From positions 62,867,581 through 62,931,580 of the forward strand of contig CM059576.1 of assembly GCA_030386875.1 (NCBI GenBank): a DNA stretch of 64,000 bases. Reading direction: 5' to 3'. Origin of the DNA: Morinoia aosen. Lineage: Eukaryota > Arthropoda > Malacostraca > Amphipoda > Talitridae. Within the stretch, counting starts at the first letter, position 1; each line of letters starts with the position of its first letter. A model generated the notes under the pieces. That model was not told the DNA's origin. It did not search any database and saw nothing but the letters and a program-made list of their open reading frames with translations. Made by a program: the position numbers and the translations under genes. Of this stretch, positions 1 to 10,680 are shown in pieces.

Positions 1-560
1 CTACTAAATGGGGAAACGTGATTTACAATGCAACAAAATTTGGTCTTCAAGTTTTTACCAAAATAATGCTGGCACAAAAATTTCCAAATCGTACCATACG
101 AGGAAGAGCGGCCGTCGCACAAGGCTAACATGAACATTTCACCATAAAAAAATGATGAAAAACGAAAGTTTGGTGGAAACATAAAACTCAACGCATTGGA
201 TTATACAGAACTCAATAATAAAATTACTGATGTCTACTTAGTTTTAAAATAAAAGGTATTCTAATGCCTACAACAAAGTTTCAAATCAACTACGATCTGT
301 GCAATAAAAATGTTTGCTTTCTGTTTGGACAAACGTAAATCCACGAAACACTTGACCGAACAGACCAAAACACCGTCCTCAATGATGTTCATTAAGTGGA
401 ATAGAATTGCCAAAAATATAAAAAAAACAGCACAAAGCGCATGTCTAATAAAAGACATACACAGAAATGTAATCAAATTATCGTTCTATAAAAGAATATA
501 TGATAAAATTCTTACACATTTCGTCATCGTACCAAAAAATTATAGAAAAATTTAAAATTT
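1..560. other. No gene seen
   Basis: AT-rich sequence with short chance reading frames on both strands. None shows a recognisable domain, and no repeat family defined elsewhere in the window was recognised here. Confidence 0.5.
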
Positions 561-589
561 TATTCCAAAAATTTCCGAATTTGAGATAA

Positions 590-950
590 GTTTGTTCAGC
601 CTCCCTCTTTAATCGCAACAAAGACGTTCAAAAAGAACATGAATGAAGGCACCATTATGGATGGCGTTGAGGGAACACAAATTCTATGCACAAGGAGTGT
701 TCCTGACCAGGAACACTGGCGCATACAAATATTAAGTTGAGAAATAAGGTTGAAATCAGATAAAACTTGAAAAAGTAATTCCGAGGTGCGGAAAATCAGG
801 ACACCAATAAACCGAAAAAATTTTCCTATCAAATAATTTCATCTCAAGAAAAAGAAGACTCACCTAACTCACAGCTCAGAAGCCTCACATTTTCTGCCAA
901 CTAATTTCCATAGTCGGATTCGGGATTAAAGCCCATCAGAACACTGTTCC
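590..950 (-). repeat. Strongly diverged copy of SINE-like family S
   Basis: This stretch aligns by eye with the better copies at 9772 and 22446. It shares the cues 'aaggcaccatt', 'gagggaac', 'tctatgcacaagg', 'cctcacat' and 'ctaatttccatag' in the same order and spacing. It is far more diverged than those copies and no flanking duplication was found, so it is an old insertion. The 78-codon reverse frame inside it is chance. Confidence 0.5.
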
Positions 951-1319
951 TAAGACATAAAACATTGAAGATTGATATGTACATTTCTTACGAACACACA
1001 AAAAATATATAAACGAAGAAAAAGAACCTGCAGCGTAAGTCAGACACATGTCACAAGGATGCGTCATGAAACAGTACGGAACTGAATGCAAACACCTGAT
1101 TTTCATGCATTACACTCAAAAGCAACTCAGCAACTGCAGATAAGTTCTCATTTCATTAAAAAAAAGCCACAGTAACAATTCCTGAAAGTTGCGCAGAATA
1201 GTATGCAAAACGAAGAACGCAGTTAAATCAGGAAATAAAATTTTACTGACAACAACACTACATAGGCGATAGATTAAATTAGATGAGTTAGCTTAAGTCT
1301 GTTTATTTATAAAAAGCGG
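951..1319. other. No gene seen
   Basis: AT-rich spacer between two copies of repeat family S; nothing recognisable. Confidence 0.45.
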
Positions 1320-1625
1320 TTCTAAGAGAGGAAGGAGGAAGCCATCATTCAGTAATGACTTAGGGGAACACATGGTTTAAGCACATGGTTCATAGAAAAA
1401 GCAAATTGCATAAGAAATTTATGAAACACGGTAAAGTTGAAGGCGTAATGGATGTTAGAAAATAGGACTGCAGTAAACCAAAAAAAAAGATAGTACTTGA
1501 CAAAACAAAAATATTTCATGCTCACAAAACAAGGCCTCCTCACAGTTCATAACCTCACATATTCTCCTCGTGAGCGCTAATTCCCACGGACATCTAAGTT
1601 GCGATCTCCTGAAGGAGAAAATCGT
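1320..1625 (-). repeat. Diverged copy of SINE-like family S
   Basis: It shares with the other copies the ordered cues 'gaggaaggaggaagcc', 'ttatgaaacacgg', 'gcagtaaacc', 'cctcacat' and 'gagcgctaattccca'. The short inverted pair near the far end ('ctcctgaaggag') corresponds to 'cccctgagggg' in the copies at 9772 and 22446. No target duplication is visible, which suggests an old copy. Confidence 0.55.
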
Positions 1626-1759
1626 AGATCTGTGGCCACACGGAACAGCTGCGAATTATAACATATCAGAATCAGAAGTGAGGTGAAGTAATTAGGGATT
1701 TGAGCAGCCCATATATGTGCATTTTACAGCTATAATGGAAATGAATTGATGCAACCATG

Positions 1760-2068
1760 TTTGCTAGCTCGTTGCTTAACGCTATCCTTACGAGCAGAAG
1801 AATAGTTACATAATTCACATTTGAACAGCTCATTTTCACCATGTTAACTGGCTAGGTGTAGCTCACCCTTACGAGGTGAGACATATTCTCATCAATGACA
1901 CTTGGACAGCTGACCTTGCCCATGTTTGTAGGTTAATTGTCTTTTAAGATGAGCTTTACGAGCGGAGAAATATTCACATGATTCACACTTGAACAGCCGA
2001 CTTTCACCATGTTTGCCGGCTAAGTGTCGTTCAACATTATCCTTTCGAGCGGAGGTATATTCACATAA
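1760..2068 (-). pseudogene. Eroded C2H2 fingers downstream of the zinc-finger gene stop
   Basis: Reading past the TAA that ends the zinc-finger ORF, the same frame still spells finger sequence: a finger with the CEY..SAR signature and the HLAGKH end, then one beginning LFKCESCEYFSARK. Further stops follow, with one more finger (LFKCELCNYSSARK) around 1760-1830. The TAA sits where every other finger has GAA between its first two cysteines, so it looks like a point change in a formerly longer array. These fingers are either dead or are read only if the window carries a rare allele. Confidence 0.7.
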
Positions 2069-3924
2069 TTAACACCTGAATAGCTGACTTTCATCATGTT
2101 TGCTAGCCCGGTGTAGTTTCACACGATCTTTTCTAGCAGAGGAATAGTCACATGATTCACACCTGAATAGCTGACCTTCACCATGTTTGCTAGCTCGGTG
2201 TCGTTTAACATGATCTTTTCTAGCAGAGGAATAGTCACATGATTCACACCTGAATAGCTGACCTTCACCATGTTTGCTAGCTAAGTGTTGTTTAACATGA
2301 TTCTTTCGAGCAGAGGAATACTCACACAATTCGCACCTGAACAGTTGACCTTCACCATGTTTGCTAGCTCGGTGTAGTGTAACACTATTCTTATTTGCCG
2401 AGGAATAGTCACATAATTCACACCTGAATAGCTGACCTTCACCATGTTTGCAAGCTCGGTGTAGTTCAACACTATTCTTATTTGCCGAGGAATAGTCACA
2501 TGATTCACACCTGAATAGCTGACCTTCACCATGTTTGCTAGCTCGGTGTAGTTTAACATGATCTTTTCTAGCAGAGGAATAGTCACATAATTCACACTTA
2601 AATAGCTGACCTTCACCATGTTTGCTAGCTAAGTGTTGTTTAACATAATCCTTTCGAGCAGAGGAAAACTCGCATAATTCACACCTGAACAGGTGACCTT
2701 CACCATGTTTGCTAATAAAGTGTCGTTTAACGTGTCCCTTCCGCGCAGAGGAATAGTCACATAATTCACACTTAAATAGCTGCCCTTCACCATGTTTTCC
2801 GGCTAAGTGTTGTTCAATATTTCTCTTCTGCGCAGAGGAATAGTCGCATAATTCACACTTAAATAGCTGACCTTCACCATGTTTTCCGGCTAAGTGTTGT
2901 TCAATATTTCTCTTCTGCGCAGAGGAATAGTCGCATAATTCACACTTAAATAGCTGACCTTCACCATGTTTGCTAGCTAAGTGTCGTTTAACATATTCCT
3001 TTCGAGCAGAGGAATACTCACATAATTCACACCTGAACAGTTGTCCTTCACCATGTTTGCTAGCTCGGTGTCGTTTAACACTATTCATATGAGCCGAGGA
3101 ATATTCACATAATTCACATCTGAACAACAGACCTTTACAATCGTTACGAACTTGGTGCACTTCATGCTCGTTTTTACGAGCAGAGGCACGGTCCTTCAAA
3201 ATTCGCATATTAAGCTGACCATGCCTCTGATGGTTGCTTATTTCATGAATTTCGCGCTTACCAGACAAACACTGCTTCATGTTTGCTTCATTAGCTGAAG
3301 AATTTTCACACACCTCACACTTGGACACCTTCCTGTTGTCTAACGCACCTTTTTCAGGCGCTTTTGAACTGGACTTCATAACTATGATAGAGCCACAGAC
3401 TTCACATTCAAGCTCTTCCTGACTATGTCTTTCAGGTCGCTGTTCCTCCATTTTCACACCAGAATATTGGTTACACCTAAACTGACCTTTCCATTGATTT
3501 TCATTATCATGCTGCTCTCTTACGTGTCGTTTGAAAGCACTCTTGTTCTTAGTGGAGTGAGCACACAACTCACACTCGTAACATCCCAAATTATGCCTGG
3601 CACGGAGGTGCAGTCTCATACAATCCTTCTTACCAGTGGAGTAATCACAATGTGCACACAGTAAAAGCCGTGACGTAAGTGTTTTCGGAGGTGAGGCCTC
3701 AACTCCACTGCCGCTCCCGACACATCTGATAGGGGCGAGGCAGCGCTCCTTTCGGATGCTCCAGCTGGTCCCTGATGAACAGCACTTCTGTTGGGCGCAC
3801 CTGAGCTGCCTTCCATCAACTCGTCCTGTGCTTTTGCGGGCTCTGAATGTGCCTCAGTGCAGTTATTGTCTACTTCTCTCTTGAAAGTAACTGCATAAGA
3901 ACCTGAACCGGAACTTGAACTGAC
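2069..3924 (-). CDS. C2H2 zinc-finger protein, exon 3 (finger array)
   Basis: Main coding exon of a probable nuclear DNA-binding protein. The intron end before it (3925 upward on the minus strand) is a pyrimidine tract ending ttcttcttcacag. The exon opens with a Ser/Gly/Ala-rich linker, then a finger YCAHCDYST, a finger CELCAHSTKNK, two degenerate finger-like segments, and about 12 near-identical fingers of the form C-x2-C-x12-H-x4-H joined by GEGQLF linkers (29 residues per unit). The frame breaks at 3655-3661, where 'tgtgtgca' has one TG unit too many inside the first finger; upstream reading ends at 3616 and the finger frame continues separately. The stop at 2069 cuts a finger after its first cysteine. 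Target DNA is unknown. The TG expansion may be a real null allele or an assembly error. Confidence 0.85.
2100..3130 (-). repeat. Tandem 87-bp array encoding zinc fingers
   Basis: About 12 consecutive 87-bp units, each encoding one finger plus the GEGQ linker. Two neighbouring units (about 2795-2965, both with SSAQKRNIEQH) encode the same finger, and their DNA looks the same by eye, pointing to recent unit duplication. The residues at helix positions vary between the other units (RKEYVKR, RKDHVKL, NKNSVEL), as expected for arrays that change DNA specificity. Confidence 0.9.
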
Positions 3925-5334
3925 CTGTGAAGAAGAATTTTTTACAGAAAAATTACTGTACAGAATTCGTCCAAATAACAGCATTTATTCAAGTTGCAAC
4001 TAAAATTAACAACTTGTAACCATTTACTATTGAGACAAAATTGTGCACTTGATTATCAGTTATTAATTTAATCTTAAGCAAATGCACCTCACAGTTCCAA
4101 ACAAAATATAAGAAAAATATTTTAAAAATAAAGGAAACAAGAAATAACAGTAGCACAAAAAATTTAAAAAGCACTATCTCTCTTCACAGCAGGTAAATAT
4201 TTTAATACTTAACACACAAAACTAACACCACCATTTTTTTATACCTATAAGTAATAACAATTGCATAAGGACTATTATAATTGAATAACTGAGAGAGGTT
4301 CAAGTGATTTCTTACACCAGCAAACCAGCCAAAAATATTCATTCGTTTGTCTCACACATAAAGCAAGAACATGTATACAAATCAGAAATCAAACTACTTG
4401 ATGTTCAGAAGTAATTGATACGGTTTCAATTGTGGCAAGAGTTCCCACTGACGTCTTTTCATCAAAAACTTGGCAGCAAATGTTTGATGAAGTTGATAGG
4501 GAAAAGGAAACAACAAAGGGTCTTACAACAATCACTAGAGTAAACCAGTTACGATTCGTCGTTCAAGTCAATTCACTAAAGCAAAACAGAATCAAGAAAA
4601 GGGGGTGCACAAGACCTAGATTTACAAGAAGCATGGTGAAAATAGTTTTGATACTATTGATGACGTGACCATAGCTCAACCAATACCAGCTGTGGTTGGG
4701 GAATGGGAACAAAATGGAGCACATAGAGAAATACAACACAAGACTAAATACCAGCAGTCAAAAGATACTAGCACGCTATGACAGGAATAACAAATTTAAG
4801 AAAAATCTATTACAAAACCGCCTTTGAGGCATCCATATAGACAAGAAACCTCATTTCAACACAATAGAAACTCAAATACAATGGAGAGTGCAGTGAGACT
4901 ATTTTCTGGAACCAGAGTAAAACATTGGTAGACAGCCAATGAAACAGTTTAAACAATAAATTAGGGTAATCTACCACGAGAGGCTTTCAATCATTTAAAA
5001 GACAGTTCAATAGAATTAAATTCACTGAGTGACAAGTTTTACCAATTTTGTCACAAATGCTCAAAATAATGAGAGGTGAGAGCAGTGGTAAGGATATAAA
5101 TGTCACTAAATAGTGGCCAGGAAGAGGTAGAGACGCACAACATATGAATGCAATCAAAATTTGGTGTGAAATGATAAATGCTACACTGAAATCAAACAAA
5201 GCATTCAAGAAAAAGTAAGCCACCAATTCAAAGCACTCAAGAGAAGAGTAAGCCACCAATCGGATACACTCAAGAAACGAGTAAGCAATCAATTGGAAGC
5301 ATTCAAGAGGAAAGGAAGCCACGAATTACATTAC
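3925..5334 (-). other. Intron 2 of the zinc-finger gene
   Basis: Bounded by donor GTAATG (exon 2 side, 5334 downward) and acceptor TTCACAG at 3925-3927. It is AT-rich and nothing else is recognised in it. A few imperfect repeats of 'caagagaagagtaagccaccaa' type lie near 5195-5325. Confidence 0.65.
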
Positions 5335-5456
5335 CTGGGGTTCCTGGTCCCAGTCAATGGGCTCATTCTTCACAGTAACTGCCTCGAGCTCAGCGTCAGG
5401 CACTTCACTTTTGATGTGAATTTCTTCTAGATGGCTCTCAGAGCTCAGCCTGTCCC
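5335..5456 (-). CDS. C2H2 zinc-finger protein, exon 2 (acidic SUMO-like segment)
   Basis: A 122-nt exon flanked by acceptor cacttgcag and donor CCCCAG|gtaatg. It enters with two bases of a split codon and leaves in phase 0, so it joins exon 1 (phase 1) and exon 3 (phase 0) without any break. The 41 codons are acidic, with the IHIKSEVPDAELEAV and VKNEPIDWD segments. Such IKSE/VKNEP stretches are common N-terminal to finger arrays in insect zinc-finger proteins and fit SUMO-acceptor consensus sites; that role is inferred. Codon phase, splice signals and composition agree, although the exon is too short to stand out on its own. Confidence 0.78.
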
Positions 5457-5924
5457 CTGCAAGTGACAAATGCTTATTGACAAAAATTACATGCAAGAAA
5501 ATAAATCTAGTAACAGCTGTTTACTGTTGAAAATTTTAATGATAATTTTCTTTGTATTTTACCACATGGAAAACTGTAGTCCAGTACCATACCATTTTTT
5601 TGGCCAATACTCATACCAACTTTTTGGCCAACACCAATACTACAACCAATGCCGATCCTTTTACAATTATATTAAAATAAAACCATTATAAGCCTTACAT
5701 GGGTGTTATAATAAAATTATTTACCAATATATCTAATAATATAACAATATTGACGAAGTTTTTGATTAGGAATAATAAAACAGCTCTTGCCATGGTATCT
5801 ATATTGTTGAGAAAAAATAACAAAATGAAATCCATTCCATAGATAAGTGTTTCTAATCGCATTGCAACATAATGTAGACTAGCTATAATTGCAACTGGTT
5901 CCAAAAGAGGACCAAAACCATCTC

Positions 5925-6340
5925 TGAAATCAATTCAAAACAAAAATAGATCCAAAATGATCTCTCAAAACAAAACAAACTCTACAAAATAAACTCTCAA
6001 AATAACTTTTTCTTCACAGATCAAAACAAAAATGGTTCCAAACCAATCTCTGAAAACTATCTCTCAGAACAAATTTCCCAAAACAAATTTGGTTCCAAAT
6101 TGAACTCTCAAAATTATCTCCAAACAAATCAAAACATAAATGGTTTCAAAACAATCTCTCAGAACAAATCTCTCAAAAAAATCAAAACAAAAATGGTTCC
6201 AAAATAAACTCTCAAAACAAAATTTTCTAAACAAATCAAAACAATCTCTCAGAACAAATAAAAAAAAAAATGATTCCAAAATAAACTCTCTAAACAAATC
6301 TCTTTTAACAAATCAAAACAATGTCTCTAAACAAATCATA
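5925..6340. repeat. Degenerate short tandem repeat
   Basis: Irregular copies of units such as 'ctctcaaaacaaat' and 'aaaatggttccaaa' fill this part of the hAT remnant. The reading frames on both strands (FFLRDCFDLF-like and its reverse) are by-products of the repeat. Confidence 0.75.
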
Positions 6341-6396
6341 ACAAAAATGTAAACCATTATTTTTCATACTGGAAATTGGTTAATCTCAAATTGAAA

Positions 6397-6636
6397 TTAA
6401 GGAACATAAGTAACTCCATTATCAGGCTTCAGTTTATTCCTGTGAGGAGTATACACATTGCCTCCAATGCTTAAAGTTCTCTCACTCTCAACTGATGAAG
6501 GCGGAAGTGATAAGAGTTTGTTAGCAACTGTGGACAAATGTGGGTATAAGGTTTTATTTTCAACCCAACAATTTACAGGGTTTGATTTTCTTAATATTGT
6601 TGAAAATGAGATGTATTCATCAACTTCCCTGCTCAA
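6397..6636 (-). pseudogene. hAT transposase C-terminal dimerisation fragment
   Basis: About 79 codons match the hAT dimerisation domain layout: EVDEYI..., a W before YPHLSTVA, LLSLPPSSVESERTLS, and GNVYTPHRNKL. In intact hAT transposases this segment follows the catalytic core and mediates dimer assembly. Here the upstream core is absent and the frame only starts within the domain, so it is a relic carried in the hAT remnant at 5577-6937. Confidence 0.85.
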
Positions 6637-6945
6637 AGAAGAAGCAGAAAAAAGTTTGAGTTGAGTAACTTTAGTTTTCTTATGTGCCTTGTAAAGTAGT
6701 AAATTCAGATAGTTTGCCTGATTAAAAGCTGGAATTCAACAGTTAGCTAATTAATTTACTAGGTATGAAAAGGCTCTTTGTCTTATTATACTTTACTTTC
6801 ATGATTTATGACCTTCATTTTTATGATAAAATATGTATTATTTGAAAGTATCAGTGAAGTATTTGCCAGATTTTCCCGATACCGATACCAGTACAAATGA
6901 CCGATACTTCCAATACCGATACATCGGTACATCACTAGAAAACTG

Positions 6946-7545
6946 GAACAATTTTGGCAAGATTGGAGAGGAAATCTAGTAATACTTATTTTTAGCAGTT
7001 TCAGAAAATAATTTTTCAGTCTAAGTGTTAATATCTGAAGAATACGAGGGATCAATATGAACAAACAATTTTAGCTTACACAGAGAAATCAAGTCTTCAG
7101 AATAAAAAGGACTTACAATTCACCTAAAACTGGCAAATCCATCAAAAATTGGCAATAAAATATAAACTTTACCCTACTAATACTTTTTGAATGAGGCTAT
7201 GGGAATTTAAATTGAAAAGAAATGGCCTTGCAGGAGGAAGTTTTACAACAAATATCAAGACCATAACTCAACACAATGTTTCATACAAATGAACACTGAA
7301 ATCCTCGTGTTTAACAGAGCTGAGTTGAACATTTTGGTTACAATTTTCGGGTTTCTTAAAATTACATACAAAGAATGAAGGAATATTGCAACCTAATTTG
7401 TTAGAAAAATGCAATGATACACTCTAGTGTGATATCTGATATTATAATTTTATAAAAGTTTTCAAGTACAAAACATCACACTCAATGCCTGGTTCAACAA
7501 ATTTAGAGTATGAGCAAAAAAATGTTTACTCTGAGAGTAATCCTA
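6946..7545. other. Intron 1 sequence, no further feature
   Basis: AT-rich unique-looking sequence between the hAT remnant and the TTAA element, inside intron 1 of the zinc-finger gene. No conserved reading frame. Confidence 0.45.
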
Positions 7546-8377
7546 TTAACCCGCGCACGGTCGCGCATCCCTCAGAAAAGTAGTCAATTTACCCGCGTTA
7601 CTCTGCCGTTCCCTGTTCACTTACCGTAATAGGCAGAGATGTAAAAATATGAAGTAATGAGTAAAAAATGTTGCTTTACACTTTGATGTTGTCAGATTTT
7701 TGATAACTTGAACCGTTTCTTTGTAATATGGAGTCAAACTCCGTAGATTTTTGCACAACATTGCTTCAAAGAGATCAATGGCCATTTTTGTGTTTTGGGA
7801 ACAATGTAATGTTTTTCACTGCTATTTTATGCAGAAAATCCTTCCAAACCTGCTGATGTTTTTATTTTTCCTCTACAACAATTAGAAAAAAAGTTATGAC
7901 CATTTATGTCTACTAGGTGTTATCCATTCTTCGTTTTAGTTCCTACATAAATGCATGTTTGCATGTCTGGTTATATTACTGTAAGTATAGTGTTTCGAAA
8001 CTTGTAATTTTCACACAATATGAATAAAATACTGCTCTACACGCTACTGACTTCAGATTTGTCTTATTTGCCATTTTTACGAAATAAGGCGAAATAAGGC
8101 CCTGAGTAGTTTCGCTGGTAACTGAGGCTGCCACTGACTGTTCGCACGCACACCCTCTCACGGTCGCCTCATTTACCACACTGACTGTGCTTACCCCTCC
8201 CAACTTCCAAGTGGTTGGAGCTCTGCCTTAACCCCCACAATGTGGGGGTTTCTGGCTCCAGCTGTGTAGCACTCGCTGAGACGATCATTTTGGTGTATAA
8301 CAACTTGGGGTTATGCCTTACGTCTGGCAACCAGTGAGCCTGGTAAATGAGGCGACCAGTTACAGTGCGCGGGTTAA
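7546..8377. mobile_element. TTAA-flanked, piggyBac-like MITE
   Basis: The element starts TTAACCCGCGCAC and ends GTGCGCGGGTTAA, so it has TTAA duplications and inverted ends beginning CCC, as piggyBac-type elements do. It is 832 bp long and has no transposase frame, so it is non-autonomous. Inside are a short hairpin around 8229-8252 (ccccacaatgtgggg) and GC-richer ends than its surroundings. It lies in intron 1 of the zinc-finger gene. The superfamily is inferred from the target site and CCC ends only. Confidence 0.8.
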
Positions 8378-9019
8378 AATCCATGGTGTGAATGCTCAGG
8401 TTGCTTGCACTAGAAATTTTGCCTTTAAAAGAAATGATATATATGGTATGTCAATGATGTAACCCAAACAGTGATATAAACAAAGTTTTGCATTTTCAAT
8501 TTTTCACACATCATCTCCACACACTGTGTACACCAAAATAAGACCGAATTTACAGCATAAACCCAAGAAATATAAGTTGCAGATAATGTTGAGAATGCTC
8601 AAACTATTTGTGTTCAGAGTTGCCACATCTACATTCACAGTGTGGGATTTTAAATTTGTCTATGCTCCTGAAATTCACAAAATGTATGTAACTATTAGAG
8701 CACATTCAAACTTTGTTGCATCTTCTGTATGATTGGGGAAATTCCATTCCAATCAGAATTAGCTATACAGCCCTTGTCAAAATATTGATCAAGAAGAAAT
8801 GTTCAATTAGAAATTTAATTTTTTAACAAAAATTTTTGAGACACAATATTCAATAATTTTATTTTCTTTGCTTATATGTTCCATTTCATAATATAATTAC
8901 AGGCAAGTCTTGTTTTAAAACCAGAATACCATTTTAGTTAATTTCAACACTAGAAAGACACTTTTCTACCATAATGGCAAATGTCTTTATCACATACCAA
9001 GACCAGATCAAAGCCTCAC
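8378..9019. other. Intron 1 sequence near exon 1
   Basis: AT-rich. Ends at the donor CACAAG|gtgagg of exon 1. No other feature is seen. Confidence 0.45.
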
Positions 9020-9131
9020 CTTGTGCCATGTTCTCTGCTGCAGCTTCTTGCTTGATGATCTCTTGCCTGCAACACAGCCTCTCCACTTCAGCATCTGTCA
9101 GCTTGTGCACCATAACCACTGCACGCTCCAT
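9020..9131 (-). CDS. C2H2 zinc-finger protein, exon 1 (start codon)
   Basis: ATG at 9131-9129 opens 37 codons plus one base: MERAVVMVHKLTDAEVE..., then QEIIKQEAAAENMAQ, ended by a consensus donor cacaag|gtgagg. The leftover G combines with GG from exon 2 to make a glycine codon, so the frame continues directly into the acidic segment of exon 2. A possible upstream acceptor (gctcag at about 9150) suggests a 5' untranslated exon further out. The frame reads on into the intron and then stops, as expected for an exon. The short N-terminal helix-rich module is of unknown function. Confidence 0.75.
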
Positions 9132-9762
9132 GCTGGGTGTTTAGGTACCTGAGCAATGAAATGCTTCTCTGCTCTAATATTTGAGAAAACTAAAGCAACA
9201 CCATGCCAAAAAATTAAATACATAATACGATTTATATGCCTTTGCAGAAAGTATGTGGCCAAACATTTCAATAATGCAATATCCCTATATCAAGTGGACT
9301 GGACAATTGAAATTCAATTCATTAATGAATAGAATAATAGAATTTTTGCCCATGTGTTATAGGATAAAACATTCAAAGCTTCTTTAGTGAGAAAATGAGT
9401 TTGCAGTCAAACAATTATTTCATTGGTGTAAGCCTATTTTTTGAATCCTTTAGTTTTTTGAGCAAAACACACGGTATTGAATTACTTTGTGAGTTCATTC
9501 ATTAGTTTTTTGTGGTCTGGTAGTTTCATAACAACCAGCTAGCTAAAGATGGGATTTATTTTTGTGTCTCAAATGATCAATCAATAATGAGCAGTTAACA
9601 GAAATCAAAGGTCCATCTGTCATCTTGATCATCAAGTTGTAGAAGTTACAGTCTTCATTAGGGTCTCCCATTGGTGGATATCAACAAGGCAGAAGTAGTC
9701 ATCTAGAATTAGTTTCAGAATGTTTTCCATCTATTACATATTAGGTTCACATAATGATTGTC
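9132..9762. other. Upstream of the zinc-finger gene; nothing firm
   Basis: Contains the possible splice acceptor near 9150 and AT-rich sequence. No promoter element could be identified with confidence. Confidence 0.4.
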
Positions 9763-9771
9763 ATTACATAT

Positions 9772-10143
9772 TATTATTGTTATTATTATTATTATATAAG
9801 AAAGTTTAGCATCCCTTAACCCCAACAAAGATGTTCCAAGAGAGGAAGGAGGAAGGCACCATTTAGTATGGATTTGAAGGAATGCAGAATCTATTCACTA
9901 GGTGCACATAAACAAACGCTAACAAAGAATTTTATGAAACAAGAAAAAGTTGACGAATAAATTAGTAGGTGCTGAAATACAGGACAGCAGTGAACCAAAA
10001 TATGATACTCCATAACAAAACAAAAACCTATTTTATTTCAACAAAAAGGAAGCCTACATAACCATCAGCTCAGGCCCTCACATAGTCCCCCTGGGAGTGC
10101 TAATTCTCATAGATACAACAGTTGTATCCCCTGAGGGGATGCA
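9772..10143 (-). repeat. SINE-like family S, complete copy with target duplication
   Basis: About 370 bp flanked by ATTACATAT at 9763-9771 and 10144-10152. In the minus direction it begins near a small hairpin (cccctcagggg) and ends in a TAA/TTA simple-repeat tail (9771-9795), the arrangement of a target-primed retroposon. The two ends match the copy at 22446. No clear pol III A/B boxes were found, so it could also be a LINE 3' end that happens to truncate at the same point. Confidence 0.75.
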
Positions 10144-10152
10144 ATTACATAT

Positions 10153-10680
10153 CATTCATAGCTGTCATGAGAATTAGTCATGATGGATGTACTCAGTCTG
10201 TCATAATTGAGACTGGGCTTTGAGACCTGGTGTAGTAAATTCAAGCGTAGCAAAAATTGAGGAACAATGCTACACAAGAAATGCCTATTAACATAAATGT
10301 TCATGAACATTACGGTTCAACTAAGACCATTTCTGAAATGAAACAAAATTCAAACAGATGACATTCCTTTTTGTGTTACAATATACATCTTATTCACATA
10401 AGGTTTTGCAAATCATTGTCATTCCTAAAATTGAAGACACCCTATGATATTTTTTCACACAAAAAATTTGTAGATAAAGTTTCAGAACATATATAAAAAT
10501 TATAGAGGTTGCTACCTTTCACTGAAAATTTGGTAAATTGTCAATCTTAAGTATTTCTGAGAGTGTTAGAAGCTCTAGTTTCTTACTTCACCCCCTCCTT
10601 TTGGCAGAAACACACAACTGTTTAACAGATTGAAACAAAAAAATAGGTGAAAATTGCAAAAAACAATTATCAAACAGCAA
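10153..10680. other. No gene seen
   Basis: AT-rich spacer between a SINE-like copy and a TTAA element. Confidence 0.45.

Larger units (their letters stand above)
5577..6937 (-). mobile_element. Degraded hAT DNA transposon with 8-bp target duplication
   Basis: The ends are inverted: left TAGTCCAGTACCATACC against right (reverse complement) TAGTGATGTACCGATGT, which agree at TAGT and GTACC. The octamer GAAAACTG stands directly outside both ends (5569-5576 and 6938-6945), the duplication length typical of hAT. Sub-terminal 'ccgatacc'-type repeats occur at 6870-6925, with faded versions at 5600-5655. The interior holds a hAT dimerisation remnant and a low-complexity array. It lies inside intron 1 of the zinc-finger gene. 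The element is inactive, as most of the transposase is missing. Confidence 0.82.

Noticed and set aside
2100..3130. CRISPR-like array with regular spacing
   Set aside because: The 87-bp units are coding zinc fingers in a eukaryotic gene.
6064..6352. Phe/Leu-rich reverse frame and Lys/Asn-rich forward frame
   Set aside because: Produced by the degenerate tandem repeat.
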